Shown here piece by piece: positions 38,001 to 51,100 of a DNA stretch of 64,000 nucleotides. The notes under the pieces were generated by a model. It was not told the DNA's origin and did no database searches. It saw only the letters and a list, made by a program, of their open reading frames with translations. Origin of the DNA: Baylisascaris procyonis. Its lineage: Eukaryota > Nematoda > Chromadorea > Rhabditida > Ascarididae. Both the position numbers and the translations under genes were made by a program. Every line of letters starts with the position of its first letter. The first letter of the stretch is position 1. The DNA lies in contig JAZARR010000082.1 in assembly GCA_037389465.1 (NCBI GenBank), positions 5,878,501-5,942,500 of the forward strand, written 5' to 3'.

Positions 38001-41000
38001 GAAAACACGAACGCGATGCCTACAAGTCATGAGGTTAGTCATTTCTTCCGTTTTCTTATATTCTATCACTTTGAACAATTTACCATCGTAAGCTTATCCT
38101 ATTTAAATTGCTCCTTTACTATATAAATATGTCTGCCAAGCAATATTCTTAGCAAGCGATTCAATGATATATTCCTTGTTTACGCATTAGTTTGCCGTTT
38201 TTTTCGTATATGTTGTGCATAAAGCGTTCAATTTCAATTCCTATATCCGTAATTTCGAAATTTAATTCTTTTGCTTTCAAATTGTTGGGAAAAGATCTGA
38301 AACGAATAGAGCACATTAATAATTTGTTCTAACCTATCAATCATGCTCTACTTTATAATTTAATTTTCATCGATTCTCTTGCATGAATATTGATCCACGA
38401 TCACTTGTCTTATTAATATGAGTGGTTTGTGATTGGCAGCAATCTTGTGATATAGATTGGTTGAATGGATTGTTGACGATGACGAATCGTTTTACAAATA
38501 ACATTCTTTGATATGATATTCTTCTTTCTCATTTGACGTATACGCGTTGATTAATGCTTCATTTCGTATGGCATCTCATCACTCTTTGTCGATTCGAATT
38601 TTTATCTTCGAGACGTTGAAATTAAACGTATTCGATGCAAATAACGCTTAATCAATGAAAATATATCCTCAGTTCTCTTATAATTCTCTTTAATTTTCTT
38701 ATTTCTAATAAGAAAAAAAATTTTTTTTGAACATATTGATCATTGTTTCACGATTTATGAATGTCATTTTCGATTTATTAGTGATAAAGAGAGAGGAAAT
38801 GATATGATTTAAAATTTTTCTATTTTGATAACCTATAGAAATTAATTGTCATATTGTCGCACATATTGTCATTTTTCATAGAAAATACGTTAAGCATTAT
38901 TAAGTTAAAATAGTTTTGAAAAATCCTGTACTTTAAAATTTTACGCTCTATAATATTGAAAAGTTAATAGGAACAAATAAGTATATCATTCTAAACGTCT
39001 CGAAGAAAATTAATCACTCTATTTCATTATAGTTTTATTTTCTCACACAATGATCGCTGAAATGAATTGATTTTTCTTGATAAGTCAAGTCGATCATGAG
39101 GAAGATGAGAGTGAATTCCTATGATTCTCGCCAGAAAATTTCTTACATTTCAGTTGGTAGAAAAATTTACTTAGTCAAATTTCTCGTCTCATAGATTTCG
39201 ACCGTTGAGGACTGCTGAGCTATTCGAGGCTAATAAACTTGGAATTGCGAATGAAGGAAGAGCAGTGAGCGACGAGGGGAGGAGGGTTAAGGAGGAGTGG
39301 AAAGGGCGAATTAGAAGGAGAAATATTGGGGCATAAATAACACAACTTCCATTGTCCTTTTTTTGATGATTTGTTTGCTACAATATATCTAGATATACAG
39401 ACTATACTGACTTAAAGCATAGGTAACAATTAGATTGATGTGAACATAAAAAACTTGGAAATCATACATTAGTATCTAGCAGTTATTCAAATAGACCCAT
39501 TTTTATCGTTCCCTCTTAAGCATTAAAAGAAATTTTGCAAGGAATTTTATTAAATCTCATTAATTTTTTAATAAATCTTATTTACTCTTAATTAACATAT
39601 TATGCAAATTTGAGTGAGATTTTTATTGGAATATTCAAACTTAGTTTAAGCAACAAATGGGTAGATAGAAGTGGAACGTAAACGATCAACGACAACATTT
39701 AATAGTATCGTTTCGAAGTGGACAATTCGGGCTTGTTGCTCTATCCCAACGGGTAGATTTCACGTAAGATAATAAGTGCGCGCACACAAGTATGCGATTA
39801 CCGTAGCATCGTAGTGCTTAGCGACAAGCGCAATCAAAGATGCGCCTATGATGCACAACGCGTGACGAACGCAACGCGGCCACCCGTTTGCACGACGATA
39901 GTATCCACACTTCATTGTATTTGATCTATCTTCATATAAATCAGTGTTAATATATCGCTAAATAACAAATTTTGACCTTAAACTATCTCAGGGAATTGAA
40001 GGGAAGAGGGAGGGGAAAGGGGACTGACAAACTGAAAAGCTGATCACATAGCTGAGTTGTGGGAAAGCTTTTGAATATGCCATTTAGGTAGCTTGGAATT
40101 TTTTGCTACCGAAAGGTGGCATAAGTTACGCAACAATAGAATCATTGAATAAATAGCCTAATTGAACATTATGTGCTATCATTTAGTAAATTAAGGTAGC
40201 TGCAATATTTCCATAGAAATAGGGTTTATTCAAATGTATCTGTCAATTTTCCCCTAATAATGTCCCTATAAAATAAAGAAAAGATTAAGTGGGAGTTTTT
40301 TTTTTTTTTAAAGTCGTGCGGTATCTTTATTATTCGCAAAATTAAAATTTAAAAATATACTAGTGAATTGAAAACTAAAAAGTTTTTGCACTTTCTGCTA
40401 ATATCATTTACGGTAACGATTGGGGCAGTTTCGTTCAAAAGTTGCACTATACACAAAATATGAGTTAAGAGAACGAGAAACGAAGAGACGCACTTTTTTA
40501 CGATGTTGGATGCTTCGGCGAATATCATTTAGGTTTTTAGTGCTTTCGTTTGAAGGTAGGCATCATAGCCGATAAGAGCTTACTGACGGAACAGCCTCTT
40601 TAACGCCTGTTAGTCAGCTGCTTCGTTAGTGATCGGTGATCGACCACCAAACACTAGTGGCGCTATTCGCTACCACTTCCCTGCACGATCAACATCCGTA
40701 CAGCTAGTTGCAAAAAACGAAAGCTATTGCGATCCTGATGTCTTGTTTACTTAGTGGGGATCGCTAAAGATTCAGAAGGTATGCTGCTGATTGAGTAGCA
40801 ATTGAAGCACTACATGAATTCTAGCTCATTGCTTAAATCAGAAACTTGAGTGCCTTAAACAAGACATGACAGTTAAATCAAGCATTTAGAAATTCCACAA
40901 ATACTAGATAGTTGCATAGGCATCATTGATGTTATTTTAAGCTTGTCCATATAATGAAGTTGCCATAAAATTCATCTAGAAACAACGGTGAGCGAGAGAT

Positions 41001-44000
41001 ATTGAGAAAAGGATATCATCAGAGAGTAAGCATATTATTTGTTCGAATAATTGAACATATTTGAATTGTTATGAAAAATTTCATGAGCGAGTTTATTCCC
41101 TTTCATAAAAATTGAGTAATTTCTGCAAATAATTAAAAGCGATTCGTGCAACGTAATAACTTATAAACTATTCACCGAAATTTTGAGGTATGCAAAATTT
41201 GGGCTATGATTCAAAAAAATTCATATATAGTTTAATCAAAAAATTTACAGTTGAAAGAGTTACTTCATTTTCGATAATTAGGTGTCATTCAAAGCAAAAT
41301 TTTCGATTTCTTTCATTACTATAGCCATTTCTCATCGGGCTTCTACATTTTCTATGTTACTCAGTGATCGCATTATTCATTTCTTTTTAAAATCTGTTAG
41401 AATATTTCATTCTTTTTTTTTTTTGAAAGCGTTCGTTTTATTCTTTTTGAAACTATTCTGTCATCGTTGTCTCTTTTTCACACCTGCTTTCTTTATGAAT
41501 GCTATCAATTTCCCTAATGTTTTTCCATCACTATTTCTCTCTCTCTCTCTACCCCTCTCTTCCTCTATCTACGTCTATTATTCTCCGTTTATTGCAACTA
41601 TTCAAAATCTTCTTCCGCTATGAGGTGACTCTATGGTAAAATAAAAGGGAAGGGGACAGAGGTGAGGGGAAAAGGTGGTTTCATTGCAAATCTCTGCCTG
41701 GTTGGAATGAGCACATTTAAGTAGCTGTCGGTGCGCATTGATTACACACACAAACACACATAAGGAGTATTGGTGCGTAATGCGCTTCCCGAACGATCTC
41801 TAATACCTGCCGCCGTAAAGATGCGGAATGCGCCGCAAAATAAAGAAAACGAGCTCGGCCAGCTCATTTGCTCCTGCCCTCACTCTTTACTAACCCGCTC
41901 CTCATATATACTCAATATGCTAACAAATAATTGCCAACTGAATATAAGGAAATCAAAAACCTACCAGAAATTGTTGAAAATTTTGGTAATTTTGAATTTA
42001 TTTTAGAGGCGAAAAGAAAGCGGAACAAGAAAATTTTTTTTCTGTTACAAGTCATTTGAATTTTTCCATCAATTTGCCCAAAATCCTATCTGCCTCCATC
42101 TATTGGAGCTGCATGAATTGAATAGATCAAAACACTTGCAAAGATTGCTTTAGGAAGCAATTTTATTTTATACTATGAGGTTGCCAAATTTTCAAATGCC
42201 AAATATTCCCACATATTCCAAAAATTTATGAAAACAGTAAGAAAGCTCAGAAGAAGTCATATACTTTATCGAGAAGGAAATATTGTTTCTGATGTTGTGA
42301 AGGCAATCCATTTATAATTGATAAATATTGAGTAGACGACTCGTCGATGTGTTCAGTCATATATGACATTCATCAATATTCGCCAAATCATATTGAGATA
42401 AATAGAATTGTTTATTCGCAACACTTCACACACTTTCTATAATATCAATTGCAGGGAATGTTACAAAAATGTTGCAATTTCTTTGACAAATTTTGGCAAC
42501 TACCTCATTTTTATTGGCTCATTTAAGGATTTGTAATTCGCTACATAATTTCATGGATGTTATTCGAAAAAAAAGTAAATGAATAATTGAGATTTAAAGG
42601 TTAAAATGCCACTATATTGTGAGTTGGATAAAGAAATGAAAATAATAGTATACTAACAAGAAATATATTATGTAAGCAACAGCTAAAGGAGGAGATTACC
42701 TTTTATTTATTTCCTGCCTTTACTCTTTTTTTTTCCTTCCGCATAGTATAAAATGGAATATTGAATGACAAATGGCATGGTCAGTGAGTCATCTATCGTA
42801 TATTATTCTACTTTTTATATAGGAACAGGTATATATAAAATTGGTAGAACTTATTGCTACAGCGAATAAGAAATAATTGACATAAGTGACATAAATATGT
42901 AGAGGAATGTCACCGAGAATAAGTAGCAATAGCGGAAACTTTATCTGCAATTGAAAAGGTCATCAATTATCTCTTCAAAGTTCATTCGTTTTTAGGGCGC
43001 AAATGGCTACAAATGCAAATTTTCTTTCCAGTGTTAATAATTTCTTTTGGCTTCATTCTGAAGCTTCTTTGTAATACGAATCTATTCTTTAGCAGTGAAA
43101 ACCGTAAAGTGGCAATATTTTTTCAACGATTATTTAAATAATCGTTCGATGAATTTTAGATGGGCAAACATATACATCTTATCGGCAAGGAAATTGATTG
43201 CAAAAAATTATTCTATTTGTTTGTTTTTTTTTGCAAGTGAAAAAAGAGCAGTTTTTTTTTCTTTGCGCTCTTTTGCAGCACACATCGGGTCAGCCGTCTG
43301 TCCCGTCGTTTTTTTAACGACTCTCGTTTGCCTACGGTAACATGCGGAAGAGCTCGTTCGACGAGTGTGTGTTTGTGTGTGTGTATGTTTGCGCGTTCCT
43401 TCTCGCATTGGAAAACAGCGCTCCACATATACACGTTTTCGCCATTGCAGGGATCCATCACCCTAACCAAACTACTTTACCTCGACAATCACAATAATTG
43501 CTGGGGAGAATCTAATTTTTAGCGTTTTGGAATTAGAATTTTAAATTTCGCTTCTATTTTCATCAAATGTGATAAAAAATAGCTATATGACAAAAGCATA
43601 GACGAAAATTCTTATTCCAGTTCCATGAGGGTTATTGAATATCGATTATCGGCACATGCAGCAAGAAGACTTTGAGGTGGGGGGGGGGGCGGGGAAGGAT
43701 ATGGATGGATCGAAGGGTAATCGAGCAGTATATAAGCTGAAAATTAAGATTTTTTTTAAAAAGATGCAAATTGTCATATTGTTTGGCTCGTCTAGAATAT
43801 TGCACGATGATCAATGACTTCTAGCGCTTTCAGTGATCATTTCTCTTTGATGTTTTCATCGGTTAAAAAATATTAAAATATTTTATCAATCATACTTCAT
43901 GAAATGCTTAAATGGTAACAAATTATGTAACGTACTCGTTATTTCACATAACTTTAGTAATCTAATATTCATAATGCTTCATATGAAAAGATGTATAGCT

Positions 44001-45064
44001 TTAAAATCGATTAAATGAAGTGAAATTCTCAAAATTTTCAATTATTATCTAAATTTCCTTGTTATATTGCAAAGAGGCTGAATAAATAGAGCATTGTTAG
44101 CATGTAATAGAAATCGATCATTCATACTAGGCACTTGACTGGCTACCGATTACTAAATAGGAATATATATAAATTTCATTGTTAGCTTAGTGATTGGGTT
44201 GAAATTTTCGAATGAATTTTTATTTTTTTACACATATATGATAATTCAGAACGATTTGAATATATATAAATCAAGATATATAAATCTTCAAGTATGCATT
44301 TACTCATCTCCATTTAATTTTGAAATTTGCTTTTATTCAATGTTTAGTGATAAAATTCGTCAAACGTTTCATTATTCTTAGATAGACTTCGAACAATTTG
44401 TTTATTTTTTTTCCACTTATTATTTATTTATATAAAAGCTTCGAAGCAAATTTTTCTGAGCAAATTTTTAGTCTTTTATTATGGTCTATGAAAGAATTTA
44501 TGCAATATGTAAATCGGAAATATTCCAATGCTCTATCAAGCTAATTTTTAAAGAAATTTTTTTCTCTTAACTGTCTCACTATTTACCATCTTTTCTCTAT
44601 ATCCCAAATATTCTCATCATCAATGACTACAAGTTGTCTATACCTTTTTTAAAAGCAAATATATATTTATTATTGAGAATAGAATTTAGTGAACAAGCAT
44701 ATAAGAAATCAAAACAATGAACAATACGCATTATATAAGGGAGCGAGAAAATTTTTCGCATGCAATCGACAAAAGGAAGCAATTTGTCTGCTTGAGGGTA
44801 TTGCTTGTCTTAATTGAGGCGCCACATAAGGAAAGTGAGTGCTAGCCAATTTACACTAACACCAAAGAGTGCTTATCGAGACTAACGTAGATTTATTTGT
44901 AATAATATTTACCATATAATAAATTAATAATTTGATGTACTCGATATGTTTTTGTTGCAAATTCTAGTAGAAAATAGATCATATTTCTTGTAAATTTGAG
45001 AAATACTGAATTACAGAAGTTTACTTCATTCTCTATCAATTTTTTATAGTTGAACGAATCAAAA

Positions 45065-45128
<64 letters not shown>

Positions 45129-48100
45129 GTTTGATGGTGAGGAAATTTGTGCTCTTCACCATCAATCTTTATAGTTAAGCTCGTTTGCGAATCATTGTTG
45201 TGTTGCTTTTGTTTTTTTACTTGCAAATTTAGGAAAGTACCAAATATCACTTCAGGAACTAAGTAAAAACCTCATTTAGTCCAACGTTTCATATTGGTAA
45301 TGATGTGAGGAAGTATTCATTGCCTACGAATACGCATTATTCACGCTGCAAATGCGGAAATTAGCACTGAATACCCGCAACAGAGAATAGACAAACTATT
45401 CGATAGATGCAAATAAGAACAATGCACATAATCTGGCGGGTATCGGATAGGAAACCATAACAATGAAAATCATTCGAAAAATGAAAATAGTGGAACGTTT
45501 CGATTCGTTCCTAATGTAGGTGTGGTGCTTCTGTTGAGTGAGGTTTATGTTATCGTTAGCGTCAACGTGGTCAATCTTACTGACAGATGCATCTGTCTCG
45601 AATAATGTTGGTGTCAATGCGCATTGAGCTCTTCGTTGATGCATTCGAAGTGAAACTATTAATTACTTAACACAACACATATCTTTCCCATCCACTATCC
45701 TGCAACTGACAGACACTTCGGGGTGACAGCCGCCAATATTTCGCATCACTGATTGACTAGTAGCAGACGGGCAACCGATTCATCTAGTCACTTATACGGC
45801 GTAACGCATCCAGTGCGCACTCATGCACACCTCTCTCTTCAACATTCCTTCCCTATATGATCTTCTTATTCAGTGGATTGCAATCACTGTCGATAGATTA
45901 GCACCTCAACAATATGCTTGTAGTTATGATCGTTGATTCATCAAAGGAGGTCATGCTCGAACAATATTTTAGGAAGGTTTTATTATAAACACAAACAAAA
46001 GGTATTATTGTTAATATATAACGTACAAATGTATACAAAGATACATATACAAAAATTTATAAAAACTAATACACAAAGCGTTTTTTTAGAGCAAAAGTAT
46101 CCAGAAATTAGATGTCCTTCTCCCCAGATTCCATATCAAAATACGCAATTCTTTGAAATTCTATCATAAATCGTGATTCACGATATCTGCTTCAATAAGT
46201 AACGGAATTTTAAGTTAAAAAATTGAAACGGTGCAATTATAAATTGAAATATGAGAGAATAATTTCTCACATCGTAATAAACTTCTGCATTTATCAATGT
46301 GAAAAACTTCTAAAACTTGTTTCTTATATACTCGCATTTGCTCATTTGTCTATTTTTCCATCCTTTTCCCACTTCGTTTTATCGACCATTTCAAATAATT
46401 TCTGCAAAAATTACCGGTTGTTCTTTAAATATTCAATTTTGCATCTATATGTTCGTTTTTTATTGAATATAAGCTAAAGTATTTGATAAATTATGAGCGT
46501 TAACAATAGGAGAGCGTTTATGAGAAACATAACGCATTAATGCTGCTGAAAGTTACCTAAATGATTTCATCAGAATCACTTTAATAGAGGATTTAGTTAG
46601 TAGTATAGTATTAGCTTGGAGATGGCAGTAAATTCTTGAATGTAGCCAATGAAAGTTGATACATAGCTGTCATTAGTGACAACCATGTGGCAATTGTGTT
46701 AATTTCTATAGGCGTACAGAAAATTCACATCAGATTAATTTATGACATCTATCGGCTTTAGGGTGAAAGAGGCATAAACACATGAAACGATACGTAACAT
46801 TAGTCACCTTCGTTGATATCAATCAGCAGTAAGAGTTATACGACTACATTCAATGTCGGTTAGCAATGATAAATAATTGTACTCTTTAAGGTGCATCTTT
46901 TCAAGTATACTTATATATCATTGAGCGGAAGTAGAAATGAATATTTTGTTTCCCTTTATAAATGAATGTTTTAAAAAACTTTGATGCACATTCAGAATCA
47001 ACAATATTTTTCTTTTTCTTGCCTTGTTTACCTTTTTTCTAATTTAAATGCGCGTAATACACCTTGAAACCTATATAAAATGCCAGTGTATATACGGTGT
47101 GTTATTGTTGCTTAATTATGGATATAACGGATAAGTTGGTTATTTCTCTGTTGATGTTTATTTCGATCATGACATTTGTGTAATTTCAAATCAACGTTGC
47201 GAAATGGCCTGTGTGCTTCCAACTTTATTTAAATATGATAAAATGACTTTTCTATGTAAATTTTGTCTCGTAAAATGGTGTTACGAAAGATCAATGGTAG
47301 CACTGCAATATTTTTGATAGTGCTTCTAAGGATGAATAATTTTCAGGGATTCCATCCATCGGTGCACGATCTCAGTGGAGCGTCATCGTCGGCGCAACAT
47401 TCTTCCTCTACGCCTGATAATCACCCTTTAGTATTGGGCGGGGCGCCTCCTCTGACGGCTGGGGGCACCCAAGCGTCCATCCCGCTAACAGCCGTCAGTA
47501 GTCCTTCTGGAAGGTGAGCTAATTTTCTCGCCTCTATAAAGGAAACAAATTTCCAATCTCAACAAGCGTTTCAGATATTGCTGGAGGATATACAAAGAAA
47601 AGATGAAATCGACAAAATGATATAATTCACTGAGAAGACTGTGCAGGCATTCATACTGTAAAGAGGGGTCAATTTAACAGCGGTGAAAACAAGCTGTTAT
47701 TAATATGATATCATACAAAATAATAAAACCACAGGAAATAGAAAATGGTAAATTTCCATCTAGTTTACTCCGAATAAAGTGAAAATTTGCAATAATTGAA
47801 TCATCATATGGCAATTTCTTTGAATCTTTTAATCTACTTTATTATCAATGAAGATTCTCATATGACAATTTATGCTTCTTATCATTTCTATCTTTTTCGA
47901 CATTTATCACTTATCACTATTTTGAACTTAAAAGTTTCAACCATTTATAAACTAATATGAAATTTTAGTTCCTCAGCGGGCGGCCAACGGCTGGACTCAA
48001 CACCTCATTCGGTGGAAACTCCTAATCAATTGCTCAATACTCAGCAAACCAGTGTTGACAATATTTCCGATGCAGGTCGGTTACTCTTCTTTTACATATC

Positions 48101-51100
48101 ATTCTATGCATAATCTTATAGAATTGAGCTATTCGTATGCAAGTTTTGCTTCTAGAATGAAAAATATTTAAGTTATTGAAAAGTACACATAATCAAATGA
48201 GAGCTAAACCAAAACCACTGAGCTTAAATGCTTGAAGCTTTATTTTTCCAATGGTTTTTCAATATTTTAATATAATAAATTAGCATAAACTACCACATTG
48301 TTTTATTTACTCTTCCCTCTTGTTGCCAGTCACTCGCTCTCCTTTGTTCTGCCGTTTATCACTGTTAGAGTCTAACCAATATTCAAAATTACTCTTCATA
48401 CCTCCGTATCCGAGCATTCTCAATATAAGCTTATAAAATGACGTCTAATTAATCCATTGGGAGGGATTCATCTTTTTTTCTCAGTTCGAATAAAGCATTC
48501 GGCTATTTCAATAAATGAATGAATCGCATCGCATAGAGCACCGTATTATCTAGCGAATGAGATTGCCCGTAAAGCATACTACTCACTTAAGTCATACTTT
48601 AGATGCGTATCAACATTGGCTATCCAGCAACTAAAAGCATCAACAGCTATAATATTCGTACATATGTTACACGTAATTTCCCTAAAAGCACATCGCTGCT
48701 CCTTGCTTCTTACCAATACATAGACCCCTTTAGTTGATGACCAATATCCTTATATGAATGAAATTAGATGAATGCTTTTATATGCGTTTCTTGTTGTTCG
48801 ACGGAATGAGAGATGTCATTATTTGGTGGATCGATTCGTAAGGCACTCATCCAAGATGGGAATTAACCCGTTGAGTGAGCAATGCATGAAGCTCTAGCCA
48901 TAACGCCATAAAATCAATGCCAGTATTTTCTTTTGAATTCAACATAGGGGGCGGTTTCGAAATATATTTTCTTATTGGAATGTATTTCAAATTTGAGGAT
49001 ATCTTCAGAAAATTCATTTTAAAATTGAAACCAACAAATTGTATAACAACAAGATAATTTTTTCATAAATGAATTTTGAGAAAATTATAGAATTTAATTC
49101 ACCGACTATCAAATAATTGAGATAAAATATAGAACACGGTAACTTTACTAACTTCAATTAATCTAACGCTTTTGCTACCGTATCCTCATAGAAATAATCT
49201 TTTCAAGATCGCTTGTCTTCTCAGTAATGATGCTTGCAAGATTATACACTTCATGAGTACAACCTGATTTTCTTCCTCTTCATTCCTATTCGTCTCATTT
49301 CATCCGTTCTATACTATCCTGCTCCGATCTACTTATATATGCCAAACATGATTTATACTTACTGTGAAACAATTGTTAAAGATTTCAGCATACACTAAAA
49401 TATATAAGTCGGCTATTGTCAGGTTTTAATAAGTGACTAGTGGAAGGGGAAGATTGTAACGGCCATTTCACGTCAGCAAGTTGCATCTATCAACTCCACC
49501 TGTTTTAGAAGTGCTTACCTTGATGCAGATTGCATTTCAACTACAGTAATCATCCATTGAAAGTATTCCTGCAATATACGTATATGCGTAACACAAATGC
49601 TTTTGCTAAGCAATAAATTTAATAAAAATATTTGACGAATAAATTCATTCGTTTTATTCTATTATGTTATAATAATATTTCAACATGTTTGTTTTGTCTA
49701 TGTCCTCAGTCCTGTATTGCTTGTCTTTAGTGGCAGCCTACTGGCATCTTTGTCCGTCTTGTTGCCAGCTTTCTGGCAGGTATAGTCCTATAACTAACAA
49801 ATTTGTCGAAAAATTTTCGTTATTTGCACGTAAGCTTTTCTTTTTTTTTTTTTTTTGCTGCACGAAATGTCCTGTTTACGTTATTTTATGTTATTATCGC
49901 TCAGCGTTGTGACAAAATATGATCAGTGGGATTTAATGAGATTTTATTGAGCACAAAGGTCAATAAACGTAAACGTTTACGCCACATTAATTTCCAATTA
50001 GAGTAGAGCTATGAAGAAGCTTTCGATTATCCATGTGTTAGCGCTGGGTTGCTCTATGCTTTTAGCATGAATCCACGCAACCCAGGCACTTATTTTATCT
50101 TCCACGATCGTATGGAAAGCTTTAAGCTAGATAATAATCAAACAATACTATCCGCTTCTTCACGCATTTCCCGCTTCGAAGATAGCGCTTAAGAAAAAAA
50201 CTTTTGTCTAATTAGGCTTTTGTTTAAGCATAGTGAAGTAATGCTTGGTCAAGTTCGCTGCTTTAAGGCTTCGTTCGGTCATTAAACGCTTGAAGCTATT
50301 GTTTTTTGCATGTATGCTTCAGTATGTGCTTTTGTTTTTAGGGTGTTGCGTGTATATTGCAGGTGCTGATCCATATGATTCTGAACAAGATTTCTATCAA
50401 GCGCATGGCAATCAACATCCATTAGATCCGCCACAACAATCCTCACAACAAATGACTTCAATTACCGATGAACGTAAAAATATCTCGGCAAAGAAACGTG
50501 GAATATTTCCTAAACCAGCAACAAATATTATGCGTGCATGGCTTTTTCATCATTTAACGGTAAGTTACCGTCATTTGAGACGGTTATAGCCGAATAATGT
50601 CTTCTTTTTTCGTTGTTATTGTTGACAGTCGGTCAAATTTTTCATTCTCCCAATTTAAATAACAATAATGCACATGCGCGCTTTTAATAATACCACCATA
50701 GACTTAAAGATTGCCTCAAACAATGATTGTATTCACTGCTTCACGACGATCTAATTTGTTCATCGATGGATACGCATGCATATCGCACTTTTTTATAGAA
50801 GCTTTCGTTGTATTTATGTGGCTAACAATTTGTGTATTTGTGTGTGTATGTGTGTGTGTATATATGTGCGCAATCTTTATGTTGCTTGTTTGAATACGCT
50901 TTTGTATATTTTTGTATGTTGTAATCTGCATCGAAGGCATTCTTATTACGGTCAAATTGATGCGTTTTTTTTTCGTTGAAAAAATTCTCGACGAGAAGAT
51001 TCGTTTGCTATCTTCCTCTTCGATAACTTTTTTCTTTGAATAAAAAACATATTTATACTCGCCAAACATTCTATTTCCCAATTCTGTCTTTCTGCGTTTG

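Noticed and set aside
41282..41623. 113-codon Phe/Leu/Ser-rich plus-strand frame
   Set aside because: Composition is that of T- and CT-rich noncoding sequence inside the 9.3-kb intron.
50716..51081. 121-codon minus-strand frame
   Set aside because: Its repeated Thr-His run comes from a GT microsatellite and the remainder is Lys/Ile/Arg-rich chance sequence.
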